Shown here: positions 8,392-16,436 of the stretch, one piece after another
How positions within the stretch are numbered: the stretch's first letter is position 1
Layout of the letters: each line of letters begins with the position of its first letter
NCBI GenBank assembly: GCA_026398575.1
Contig: JAPLSP010000124.1
Coordinates: forward strand, 1 to 25,389
Reading direction: 5' to 3'
Source of the DNA: Candidatus Sumerlaeota bacterium
GTDB taxonomy: Bacteria > Sumerlaeota > Sumerlaeia > JADFCT01
DNA: 25,389 nucleotides
Made by a program: the position numbers and the translations under genes
Notes under the pieces: generated by a model
What the model was told of the DNA's origin: nothing
The model's input: only the letters and a program-made list of their open reading frames with translations
The model's database searches: none

Positions 8392-11300
8392 GCCCGCCGC
8401 GCTGACCTCGACGCCCTCGAGCGCCGCCAGCGCTGCGCCTGATAGCGTCCATCGGCGCCGGTTGTCATGGTTTGGGACGTCGCTCCCTCGATGGCAACTT
8501 CCGCGCCGGCGACCGGAGCGTTCGTCAGGCGGTCCGTGATCAGGCCCTGCACCGCGATCTGAGAACTGGCCGGGTAGGCGATTTGCGCGTCGCTGACCGC
8601 AATCGAGCGGGTCCGCATGAGATTGACGCCATCCGCGCCACTGGCTTTGAACTTCACGGTATAGAGCATCGTCCGTTCCCACATTCCCAGGGCTTCGAAG
8701 ACGAGCGTGGCCATCCGCGCGCCGCCTCCCGCTGTCACGTCATTACGCACGTCGAAGAGGAGACGCGCCTGGCCGTTGACAACGTTGTTGGTCAGGATAT
8801 CGAAGTCGCAATCCGGGCCTCTCTCGATGGACACCAGCTGCAACCGCGACGGATCGAAGTTCACCACCACGTCCATGCCCGCGATCCCTTCGCGTTCATC
8901 CAGCATCAGGGGAACCGCCAGCCGCGTGGGCCCAAGATTCGTCTGCAAATCCCAGCTGAGGTTATGTGCCGCCGCGCCCAGCCCAAGCGCTTTGCGCGCC
9001 GCCATCGCAGGCGTGGGATTGCAATTGCCATAAAGGATCAGATGCCACAACAGGACGGTATCCGCCGAATCCAGCAGTTTGTCGCCGTTGAGGTCGCCGG
9101 CTTCTTTCTGTTCTTCCATCGGGATCACGTGGCCCAGAATGATCTCGCGCAGCCAGACCAAGTCGGCGGGATTGACTTTGCCGTCCAAGGTGACGTCGCC
9201 CAGGAGGATGGGCTGCCCGATCGTCAGCGTGGCGCTGAGAGTGGCGTCCACGCCAATCTGCGCGATGGTCGTGCCGCTATCGGAGTTTCTCAGATAATAG
9301 AGCTCCACGTCGCCGAAGTTCAGCTCCGAGCGCGTCCACAGCGGCGCCGAAGAACTGATCTGCCATGTTGTCTGGAGCACGTGGCCTTCGCCCACCAGCT
9401 TGACGCCGCTGCCCAGACCCACCGTGCGCAGCAGGCCGTCGCTGACGCCCCGGTTCCAATCAATGTGGAATGCCGCCGACAGCGGCGTGGTCTGAACGCC
9501 CGACGGAGACAGCAATGCCGGATCGTATTTGATTTCCACCAGCATGGCTTCATTGGCGATATCGTTGGGATTGTCAATGGTTACCCAGCCCTGCGCCTTC
9601 TGCCCGGGCAGGCCGCGCAAATTGGTCATGAAGACGCGCGTGGCGCCGACCAAGGCCTCTACCGGCGCGGTCATCGCGCTTTCGGCGCCGCTGGCCGCCA
9701 CCGCCGAAATGCAATAGTAGTAGGTTTGATGAGGAGTCAGATTCTGATCCAGGTATTCATTGCCGCGCACGGGCGCCACCGTGATTTTCAACAACGGCAG
9801 GGAAGCCGAATCGGCGCGGTACACGTTGTAGCCGATCACCCTGCAGTTGTCGTTCAGGATCCACGTCAGCCATACCGAGCGCGCGCCGGCCACCGCGCGC
9901 AGGCCCTGCGGCGCTTCCAACTCGCCGTGCAACGCGGTATGGAAGCTGGTTTCCAGCGACCACGCGCTCCAGGAATCGCGCGAATCGCGATAGCGAACCT
10001 GCCAATAATAAACCGTGTTTCCCAGCAGGCGCCCCGGCGCAATCCAGTGCTCGGACACAGCGCCGAAAAGCACGCCGGAATCATAGACGGGCGCCGCATA
10101 GTCGCCCGCTGCGCTGCGGATGCGCCACTCGGAAGCCGTCTGGAAGTCGCCCGAATCCTGATCGCCGAAGGCCGAGGCGCGCAGCAGCGGCGCCGTGGAG
10201 ATGCCGGTCTGATCGGCGATCGGTTCGAGATTCACCGGCTGATTGGGCGCGTGGTTGGCGCCGTTGGCCAGGGTCCGGAATTCGGTTTCCTGCGACCAGG
10301 CGCTCCAAAGGCCCCGGCCGTCCACATCGGCCGAGCTGCTGTCGCGATGTCTCACGCGCCAGAAATAGGATGTGTCGTAATTCAGATAACCCACCGAAAC
10401 CAGACAAGTTGTGAGATTCGCGGAGGTTTCTCCTGTGTCGAAGACCGTCGTTGAATAATCCGGCGCGGCCGCCGCAACGCGGATTTGCCACTGCGAAGCG
10501 GCGTGCGCGTCGCCGTTGGCGTCGCTGAAGGGAGACGATTGAAGCGCCGGAGTCAGGGACACGTTGATGGCCTGATCCTGCGGCAAGGTGTTCAGCGGCT
10601 GGTTCGGCGCGACGGGCGTTGTCCGTCTCACGGTCGTAAAGCTGGTCTCATCCGACCACGGACTCCAAAGATTGGACGCCCCCTGATATCGCACGTGCCA
10701 TGAATACATCGTGTCATTGACCAGACACCCGGCAGGAACGATGATCCCGCTCAGGTTCGCCGCGTCGGCGCCGGAATCGAAGACGACCACGGAATAATCC
10801 GCCGAGCTGGTCGTCATGCGCACCTGCCATTGAGCGGCGGCCTGCGTGACAATTCCATCCGGATCGCTGAAGGGGGAAGCCTGCAAGCCCGGACCCAGCG
10901 GCACATTCTGCTCGCCCGGCGCCGGTAAAGTATTCGAAGGCTTGGCCGGCGCGCTGGGCAGGTTCAAGATGACCGGACCATAACAGGCGCTTTCAATCGG
11001 CGCCTCGAAGAGCCGGTAGGGGCCGGAGCAAGCCGTTAAAGCCGGGCTTTGAGTGGTGAAAGACAAGGCGTGCGGGCCTGAGCAATCGGTCAAGGCGCTG
11101 GTCGCGAATAAGCGGTTTGGTCCGCTGCAACCGGACATCGCCTGGGCAAGGAACATAGGCTCGGTCTTGTAGCAGGCTTGAAGTTGGGACGCTTCGGCGG
11201 TCAAGGACAATGGCCCATAGCAGGCGTTCAAAGCCAGCGATGGAAATAAGGGGCCGGATTCCGCGCATGCCTTCAGCTCCGCCGTTGGAAACATGGCGCT

Positions 11301-11498
11301 GGAGTTTTGACAAGCGTTCAGCTCGCCTGCGGGAAAAAGAGCCCCGCCGAGAGCGCTACAAGCGCCTATAGACCCGGCGCTATATAGCTGCATGGGACCG
11401 CGGCATTCGCCGGCGGCCGGCCAGACAGAAGCGCCCGAAGATATCATGGCCATCACAGTGGCCAGAATAAGCAGCGTCGAAACGGCGTTTTTCTTCAT
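8388..11498 (-). CDS. secreted Cys-repeat / Fn3 / cohesin-dockerin-cohesin protein, truncated by frameshift
   Basis: This frame gives 1036 residues with a signal peptide (about 1-29). Residues 32-180 hold ten Cys repeats of about 15 residues. Residues about 186-290, 297-410 and 417-522 are three Fn3-like repeats, each starting P-N/S-x-x-N-x-x-P and ending WSxETxFxT. A fourth Fn3 (about 528-617) starts APQGLRAVAG. A cohesin-like domain (about 621-762) is followed by a dockerin (764-826) with two calcium loops, GDVTLDGKVNPADLV and GDLNGDKLLDSADTV. A second cohesin-like domain (about 846-975; GIAGMDVVVNFDPSRL) leads into a carboxypeptidase-regulatory-like fold that breaks at residue 1020 after TGADGRYQ. 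The last 16 residues (Arg/Ala/Ser) are out of frame. The product looks like a cell-surface scaffold able to bind dockerins; the adjacent gene ends in a dockerin. Whether the break is real or a sequencing error cannot be told here. Confidence 0.88.
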   Translation of the reverse strand: MKKNAVSTLLILATVMAMISSGASVWPAAGECRGPMQLYSAGSIGACSALGGALFPAGELNACQNSSAMFPTAELKACAESGPLFPSLALNACYGPLSLTAEASQLQACYKTEPMFLAQAMSGCSGPNRLFATSALTDCSGPHALSFTTQSPALTACSGPYRLFEAPIESACYGPVILNLPSAPAKPSNTLPAPGEQNVPLGPGLQASPFSDPDGIVTQAAAQWQVRMTTSSADYSVVVFDSGADAANLSGIIVPAGCLVNDTMYSWHVRYQGASNLWSPWSDETSFTTVRRTTPVAPNQPLNTLPQDQAINVSLTPALQSSPFSDANGDAHAASQWQIRVAAAAPDYSTTVFDTGETSANLTTCLVSVGYLNYDTSYFWRVRHRDSSSADVDGRGLWSAWSQETEFRTLANGANHAPNQPVNLEPIADQTGISTAPLLRASAFGDQDSGDFQTASEWRIRSAAGDYAAPVYDSGVLFGAVSEHWIAPGRLLGNTVYYWQVRYRDSRDSWSAWSLETSFHTALHGELEAPQGLRAVAGARSVWLTWILNDNCRVIGYNVYRADSASLPLLKITVAPVRGNEYLDQNLTPHQTYYYCISAVAASGAESAMTAPVEALVGATRVFMTNLRGLPGQKAQGWVTIDNPNDIANEAMLVEIKYDPALLSPSGVQTTPLSAAFHIDWNRGVSDGLLRTVGLGSGVKLVGEGHVLQTTWQISSSAPLWTRSELNFGDVELYYLRNSDSGTTIAQIGVDATLSATLTIGQPILLGDVTLDGKVNPADLVWLREIILGHVIPMEEQKEAGDLNGDKLLDSADTVLLWHLILYGNCNPTPAMAARKALGLGAAAHNLSWDLQTNLGPTRLAVPLMLDEREGIAGMDVVVNFDPSRLQLVSIERGPDCDFDILTNNVVNGQARLLFDVRNDVTAGGGARMATLVFEALGMWERTMLYTVKFKASGADGVNLMRTRSIAVSDAQIAYPASSQIAVQGLITDRLTNAPVAGAEVAIEGATSQTMTTGADGRYQAQRWRRSRASRSARRA
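10985..11405 (-). repeat. protein-level repeat: ten Cys units of about 15 residues
   Basis: Within the 1036-residue protein, Cys falls at 32, 47, 63, 78, 93, 109, 124, 139, 157 and 172, a spacing of 15-16 with one of 18. The consensus is C-x-G-P-x-x-L-F-x-x-x-x-L-x-A, with clear examples CSGPNRLFATSAL and CSGPYRLFEAP. The DNA is too diverged to be a recent tandem duplication, so the period appears kept by selection on the protein. I know no named family with this pattern. Confidence 0.85.
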
Positions 11499-11562
11499 GT
11501 TCCTGCTCGCTTTCTTATAGAATTATGTCTGTTCGCATTCCGTAAATTCCCCGTTGATAATC

Positions 11563-11632
11563 CGCAATCCGCAATCCGCAATCCACAATCCGTAATCCGT
11601 AATCCATAATCCGTAATCCGCAATCCGCAATT
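11563..11632. repeat. ten tandem heptamers, CGYAATC family
   Basis: Ten exact-register 7-mers: CGCAATC x3, CACAATC, CGTAATC x2, CATAATC, CGTAATC, CGCAATC, CGCAATT. A looser CGTCAAT array follows to about 11695. Together they fill most of the 209-nt gap between two minus-strand genes; no promoter was recognised there. They resemble the short tandemly repeated repetitive (STRR) heptamers described in cyanobacteria and other genomes, and have no CRISPR spacer structure. Confidence 0.95.
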
Positions 11633-11707
11633 CATGAATCCCCCGTCAGCAACTGTCATCCGTCAATAGTAACTCATTGTTCGTCAATCGTCAACCCTTT
11701 GATCTGT

Positions 11708-14341
11708 CTAGTTCTTCGGAATCGCCTTGAGCCGGAACAACACGCTGACCCCAGCCTTCCAGTACTTGTTCTTGAGCGCGCCGGCCGGCATTCCCTTTAC
11801 ATTCCAAGTCAATAATCCCGACCCGCTGGTGATATGCGTATCGCCTGTAACATAAGACGAAATATCATCGAACGCGCTGTCGGGCGTGCCGGAGGTGACC
11901 GCGCAATCGAGCCCCGTCGCTATTGCAAGCGTCGAGACATCATAGCCATTGGCCGGCGCAGGATCGGGAGGCGTCAAGGTATAGACGATGTCCACGTTCT
12001 TTTCAGGCGTCTGTGTAACGGAAACGATTTCCAGCGTCTCGGAAGGTTTGGCCGGCCCCGCGCCGTAATAGGCATAGGCGCGTCCTGCGTTTATTAGTCC
12101 TCCTGCAGGATAGCAGAACGCTCCCACAATCACATCATCGGCGCCGTCATGGTTGACATCGCCAACGCCGGCAACACGCCAGCCAAATCGGGAGCCTACA
12201 TGTTCAGGATTAGGGATCACCGTGCCTGTTGCGGCCAGACCGGAAGGCGATCCGAAGAAGACGAAGGCTTCGCCTTCATAGGAATTCGCGCGATAAGCGC
12301 CAACCAAGACATCCGAATAGCCATCGCCATTAAAATCTCCCGCCGATGAAACGCAAGTGCCCAAATTTGCCCCCTCTTGATTGCTTTCCACCATCCAGCT
12401 GGCGGCCGCAGGCAAGCCCGCGGCCGAGCCATAGTATCCGTAAACGCGCCCTTCATCCAGCTGACCATTATCGTAATTAACCGCGCTGATAATCACGTCG
12501 CTATAGCCATCTTTGTTTACATCGCCGGCGCATGCCACGGACCATCCAAAATATCCAGAGGCTTGATCGCCATTATAAATCTTGCTGGCCGTAGCAGGAA
12601 GCCCGGAGGCGGACCCGTAAAAAACATAAGCCCGGCCCGCATCCAACTGACCATTGTCATAGTCAGGCGCTCCAACGATGATATCCGGATAACCATCGCC
12701 ATTGACATCGCCGGCGCCTGATACGGAGAAGCCAAAATGCGCATTGGATTGGTCGCCTTGAACCGTCCAAGCCGGAGAAGTCGCCAGCCCTGTCGGCGAG
12801 CCGCAATATACATAAATCTTTCCTTCATTCGCATAAGATGTATCATAATAGGGCGAGCTAATAATGACATCGCCATAGCCATCTTTGTTGATGTCGCCCG
12901 CCGCCGCGCACGAGAAGCCGAATACTTCTCCGACTTGTGCGCCTTCCACCATCCAATCGGCATTCGCCGGCGTCGCGTTTGCTTTGGGGCCGGTGGGCGA
13001 GCCGTACCAAATATGCACGCGTCCCTTGATGGGGGTACTGTCATCGCCCCAAATATAGGCGCCCGAGCTGATCATTACATCGCTGTAACCATCGCCGTTG
13101 ACATCGCCTGCGGTTGTGGCGCCCCGGCCCAAAGCATAGTCAGCTTCGGAGCCGTTGGCTATCCAGCCGGGGGTTGATGCAAGACCTGTGGAAGAACCAT
13201 AATAAAGAAAAACGCGTCCTCCGCCGGCAACTCCGGTGTCATAGCCGTGCGCGGTAATGAGCACATCCGCATATCCATCGCCGTTGACATCGCCTGCCGG
13301 ACCCAAAGCCCAGCCCAGGCCGCCGCTGGCCTGCTCGCCATCAACCGACCAATTGGGCGCGGTGATCGTTGGATCAACCGTGATGGGATAGGCGGCGTTT
13401 GCGGCGTCCACCATGATATGGATTGACGATTGACGATTGACGATTGACGATTGCGTGAGCGCGGAATCATGAGGCGCATTCCGGATTCCGTCGCTCACCG
13501 TGAGTTCCATTCGCGAGGGCAGTTCCTTCCCAGTTGCGTCAGTGGTTTTCAGCCCGCCGTAGCATAAGACCATTGCGCCATCCGCATTTCGGAATTCGAT
13601 GGTCCGTCCGCCGGGCGTCATTTTCGGGGCAAGGTCGCCGCGTATTGCCAGATCAATTATGATTGCGGATTGCGGATTGCGGATTGCGGATTCTTTTTTG
13701 GCTGATTGCGGATTATTAGTGGCTGATTGAATTGCGGCGTATGGATTTTCTGAATCCGCAATCCGCAATCCACAATCCGTAATGGTAAAGCCTTGCTCGA
13801 GGCCCTTGGGATCGTTGACGTACCACTCGATCAAGCCGGCGCCGCGATGGTATTCGATCCGATTGCCATTGGGCGAAATTTTTTCGACGGCGGGCGGAAC
13901 GCAAGCAGATTGTGTTCCAACCGCTGACGCCGGATCATGCGGCGCCGTAAAACCGGTCAATTCCAATCCCCATGTCCACGAAGCTTCCTGTGTGCGCGGG
14001 ACAACGCGCGGGCCTTGCGCCGTGAAATTAGTCCGCAATCCCTGCGAGCGATTGGGCGCCTGATAGGCAGCGCCGGCGCCGGATGCCGATGCTTGATTCA
14101 CCGCAGTCACTTCATATTCCTGCGCTGCAACCGCCTGCTGCGCCTGGCTGCTCCAATCCTTGGAAGCGCCATCCGGAAACGCCCCCTTTTCTTGCGCCGC
14201 TTGAATGGAAGAAGTCGCGCCCGCCAAAATAATCAATAGCGTTGCGCTTGCAGCGATCAACGAACTGCCGGACAGTATGCGAATCAACTGCTTGCCGAAA
14301 AATTTCTCACCGCTCTTTCTGTCACTCCGCAAGTTGGACAT
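11708..14341 (-). CDS. secreted seven-blade FG-GAP propeller protein with long N-terminal domain
   Basis: From ATG 14341 this gives 877 residues. That start has AGGAG 6 nt upstream and leads straight into a signal peptide ending SSIQAA; the frame is open to 14437, but the extra 32 residues come from a repeat. Residues about 150-325 form a domain ending AAYPITVDP that often precedes FG-GAP propellers. Two in-frame repeat insertions interrupt it, at about residues 184-229 and 289-309. Residues about 334-760 carry exactly seven FG-GAP loops (GDVNGDGYADVL, GDINKDGYGDVI and so on), enough for a closed integrin-alpha-like propeller. Residues about 765-877 form the C-terminal module shared with the next two genes upstream (SLEIVSVTQTPEKNVDIVY). 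It is probably a surface-exposed calcium-dependent adhesion or binding protein. It is the first-diverging of the three paralogues by eye. Confidence 0.9.
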   Translation of the reverse strand: MSNLRSDRKSGEKFFGKQLIRILSGSSLIAASATLLIILAGATSSIQAAQEKGAFPDGASKDWSSQAQQAVAAQEYEVTAVNQASASGAGAAYQAPNRSQGLRTNFTAQGPRVVPRTQEASWTWGLELTGFTAPHDPASAVGTQSACVPPAVEKISPNGNRIEYHRGAGLIEWYVNDPKGLEQGFTITDCGLRIADSENPYAAIQSATNNPQSAKKESAIRNPQSAIIIDLAIRGDLAPKMTPGGRTIEFRNADGAMVLCYGGLKTTDATGKELPSRMELTVSDGIRNAPHDSALTQSSIVNRQSSIHIMVDAANAAYPITVDPTITAPNWSVDGEQASGGLGWALGPAGDVNGDGYADVLITAHGYDTGVAGGGRVFLYYGSSTGLASTPGWIANGSEADYALGRGATTAGDVNGDGYSDVMISSGAYIWGDDSTPIKGRVHIWYGSPTGPKANATPANADWMVEGAQVGEVFGFSCAAAGDINKDGYGDVIISSPYYDTSYANEGKIYVYCGSPTGLATSPAWTVQGDQSNAHFGFSVSGAGDVNGDGYPDIIVGAPDYDNGQLDAGRAYVFYGSASGLPATASKIYNGDQASGYFGWSVACAGDVNKDGYSDVIISAVNYDNGQLDEGRVYGYYGSAAGLPAAASWMVESNQEGANLGTCVSSAGDFNGDGYSDVLVGAYRANSYEGEAFVFFGSPSGLAATGTVIPNPEHVGSRFGWRVAGVGDVNHDGADDVIVGAFCYPAGGLINAGRAYAYYGAGPAKPSETLEIVSVTQTPEKNVDIVYTLTPPDPAPANGYDVSTLAIATGLDCAVTSGTPDSAFDDISSYVTGDTHITSGSGLLTWNVKGMPAGALKNKYWKAGVSVLFRLKAIPKN
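13421..13455. repeat. five heptamers GATTGAC inside a coding sequence
   Basis: GATTGAC occurs four times in register (13421-13448), followed by GATTGCG. It is read in frame in the 877-residue gene as QSSIVNRQSSI between the motifs TVSDGIR and AAYPITVDP, where I expect only a few residues in relatives. It appears to be an in-frame repeat insertion into a loop. Confidence 0.85.
13661..13783. repeat. inverted heptamer arrays forming an in-frame insertion
   Basis: GATTGCG x4 (13661-13688) faces CGCAATC x2, CACAATC and CGTAATG (13757-13784). Nineteen nt at 13675-13693 are the exact reverse complement of 13752-13770, extending to 26 with one mismatch, with 58 nt between. The coding strand reads in frame (TDCGLRIADSENP, later AIRNPQSAI) and lies between the family motifs GLEQGFTI and DLAIRGDLAPKM. 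It looks like a hairpin-capable element tolerated in a loop. Confidence 0.85.
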
Positions 14342-14347
14342 GGCGCA

Positions 14348-14352
14348 CTCCT
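14348..14352 (-). promoter_or_regulatory. ribosome binding site AGGAG deciding start 14341
   Basis: AGGAG, 6 nt before the ATG at 14341, supports this start over the longer open frame to 14437, which runs through the palindromic repeat. Confidence 0.8.
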
Positions 14353-14401
14353 GAGAAATGTTTATCTGCAACCGAATAGGAACTCCCGCGCATTTTTTTG
14401 A

Positions 14402-14444
14402 CAGAATAATGAAAGACAGAATAATTCTGTCCTGCATTATTCTG
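14402..14444. repeat. nested palindrome built from ACAGAATAAT
   Basis: Outer arms CAGAATAATG (14402-14411) and CATTATTCTG (14435-14444) enclose an inner palindrome GACAGAAT-A-ATTCTGTC (14415-14431). It lies in the gap between two propeller genes and is flanked by TTTTTTT on the left and CTCTTTT on the right. Nothing marks it clearly as a terminator for the minus-strand genes, because the minus strand has A-runs after it. Probably a small dispersed palindromic repeat. Confidence 0.8.
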
Positions 14445-14501
14445 CTCTTTTACAGCTCTGCGTCTCCCCGTCTTCGCATCTCCCGCTTCTCCACTCTTGG
14501 G

Positions 14502-16310
14502 CTATTCCTTCGGGGTGGCCTTGAGGCGGAAGAGGACGCTGACGCCCGCTTTCCAATACTTGCTCTTGAGCGCGCCGGCGGGCATGCCTTTGATATTCCA
14601 AGTCAATAATCCCGATCCACTGGCAATATGCGTCGAGCCCGTAACATAAGGCGTAATATCATCGAACGCGCTGTCGGGCGTTCCGGACGTGGCCGCGCAA
14701 TCCTGCGCCGTCGCCATCGCAAGCGTCGAGATGTCATACCCATTGGCCGGAGCCGGATCGGCGGACGTCAGGTTATAAACGATGTCCACATTCTTCTCGG
14801 GCGTCTGTGTAACGGAAACAATTTCCAGGGATTCGGAGGGTTTGGCAGGCGCCGTGCCATAATACACAAACGCCCCGCCCGTCACCGGACCTCCCGCCAC
14901 GGATTGGTATCCATTGCTTCCAACGATCACGTCGCCGGCGCCGTCTTTGTTCAAATCTCCCGCGCCGGCCACGCAGAATCCATATCGCGAATCTGCGCTC
15001 ATGCTGTTGCCTTCCGCAATCCACGTGGCCGTCGTGGCCATCCCCGATGCGGACCCGCAGAAAATATACGCCCGCCCTTCCTTGGTCTGCCCATTGCTCC
15101 GCCAAAATTCTCCGATGATCACATCGCCGAATCCATCGCCATCGAAATCGCCCGCCGAAGCGACACAGCATCCAAAACTTGCACTGGCTTGGTCTCCCAC
15201 ATACGTCCAGCCGGCCGCCGCCGGAAGGCCGCTGGCAGAGCCGTAATAGATATAAGCTTTCCCCACGCCTGACAGGACGTTGCTAAAATTAGGACCGCCG
15301 ATAATAATGTCACCATAGTCGTCGTGGTTCATATCTCCCACCGAAGCAACGGAATAGCCAAAATTCTCATTGCTCTTGACGCCGTCGGCTGTCCAATTAG
15401 GCGTTGCCGACAGACCGCTGGCCGAGCCGTAATAAACATAAGCGCGGCCATTTTTCGTGAAACCACCGCTGCTGTAGTTGGGGGCACCAATAATCACATC
15501 GCTGTATCCATCGCCATTGACATCTCCTGCCAAGGACACAAAATATCCATAATTGGCGTAAGCCAGATTGCTTTCGCCCGTCCAATTGGGCGTGGCCGAA
15601 AGCCCGGATGCAGAACCATGGAACAAATAAGCGCGGCCCTCCTGTGTCTGTCCGTTGCTTGCAGTAAATGCGCCAATGATTATGTCTTTATATCCATCGC
15701 CATTCACGTCCCCGGCGCAGGCCACAGAATAGCCCAGATTGGATAAACTGCCCGGAATCTTGTAGGACCAGTCGGCATTCGACGGTGTGGGCGACGATTT
15801 GAGTCCGGTCGCCGAGCCATAATAGACAAGGACAATTCCATCTTCCCGATAGGGATCCTGCCATCCGGCGCCACCGACGATAATATCGTCATAGCCATCG
15901 CCGTTCACATCTCCAGCGCAGGCCACGCAAGTTCCCAGCAGCATGCGCGCATGATCGCCTTCCAACGTCCAACTGGGCGTTGCTGGGAGGCCGGATGCGG
16001 AACCATAATAAACATAAACCTTGCCCACGTCCGAGGAGGCAGTATCATAGGTCTGCCCGCCGACGATGATATCTTTGTAGCCATCGCCGTTCACATCCCC
16101 TGCGGAACTGACCCAGAATCCATAGCCTGATATCTGTGATTCCGTGCCAAGGCCCAGCCAATTGGGCGGCGGGGTTGGGACGGAAACTTCCGCCAAAGCG
16201 ATTTGTGTGGCGAAAAATGCGCCCAATAACACAGCCAATGCGGCCAGGTCCAAAAAGAATTGAACCCATCTGTTTCCACCATTGCGCATGCTCGAGTTGC
16301 AGGAAGCCAT
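14502..16310 (-). CDS. secreted seven-blade FG-GAP propeller protein, short form
   Basis: From ATG 16310 this gives 602 residues. AAGGAG lies 9 nt before this start; the in-frame ATG at 16319 abuts the same SD and is less likely, and the open frame runs to 16376. The signal peptide ends ATQIALA. Residues about 54-480 carry seven FG-GAP loops (GDVNGDGYKDIIV, GDVNGDGYDDIIV, and a variant GDMNHDDYGDIII in the fifth). The last 110 residues match the C-terminal module of both neighbours: about ten differences from the gene at 16437-18194 and about seventeen from the gene at 11708-14341, counted by eye. It lacks the long N-terminal domain of the 877-residue paralogue. Likely role: surface calcium-stabilised binding protein; ligand unknown. 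Confidence 0.92.
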   Translation of the reverse strand: MASCNSSMRNGGNRWVQFFLDLAALAVLLGAFFATQIALAEVSVPTPPPNWLGLGTESQISGYGFWVSSAGDVNGDGYKDIIVGGQTYDTASSDVGKVYVYYGSASGLPATPSWTLEGDHARMLLGTCVACAGDVNGDGYDDIIVGGAGWQDPYREDGIVLVYYGSATGLKSSPTPSNADWSYKIPGSLSNLGYSVACAGDVNGDGYKDIIIGAFTASNGQTQEGRAYLFHGSASGLSATPNWTGESNLAYANYGYFVSLAGDVNGDGYSDVIIGAPNYSSGGFTKNGRAYVYYGSASGLSATPNWTADGVKSNENFGYSVASVGDMNHDDYGDIIIGGPNFSNVLSGVGKAYIYYGSASGLPAAAGWTYVGDQASASFGCCVASAGDFDGDGFGDVIIGEFWRSNGQTKEGRAYIFCGSASGMATTATWIAEGNSMSADSRYGFCVAGAGDLNKDGAGDVIVGSNGYQSVAGGPVTGGAFVYYGTAPAKPSESLEIVSVTQTPEKNVDIVYNLTSADPAPANGYDISTLAMATAQDCAATSGTPDSAFDDITPYVTGSTHIASGSGLLTWNIKGMPAGALKSKYWKAGVSVLFRLKATPKE

Positions 16311-16319
16311 GTTCGTCAT

Positions 16320-16325
16320 CTCCTT
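16320..16325 (-). promoter_or_regulatory. ribosome binding site AAGGAG deciding start 16310
   Basis: AAGGAG is 9 nt from ATG 16310 and directly touches ATG 16319, so 16310 is the better start. The upstream gap 16326-16436 holds no promoter I would defend. Confidence 0.65.
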
Positions 16326-16436
16326 CTTTAGATAAATTTGATCGCATAATCGCGATATTTCTGTTACGTTTATCATATCGTCTTGCGATTAAGCTTCTGC
16401 CCTTCTCAATCCTTTGATTGCCGGCCTTGGCGCCTT

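Noticed and set aside
8388..8460. Programmed ribosomal frameshift
   Set aside because: No X-XXY-YYZ slippery heptamer and no evident stimulatory element at the junction; an indel is simpler.
8392..8682. N-terminal extension of the 3' scaffold part
   Set aside because: This piece overlaps the second cohesin-like domain in another frame and translates to Arg/Gly/Ser-rich sequence without structure.
8472..10454. Plus-strand open frame of 660 codons
   Set aside because: Antisense to the cohesin/Fn3 region; Arg/Gln/His-rich translation with no domain. It arises from GC-rich codon use on the minus strand.
11563..11632. Possible CRISPR array
   Set aside because: Units are 7 nt, contiguous, with no spacers; no cas gene is present.
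14342..14437. Longer N-terminus for the 877-residue propeller gene
   Set aside because: The added residues are encoded by the palindromic repeat and leader; AGGAG sits correctly before 14341 and the signal peptide follows.
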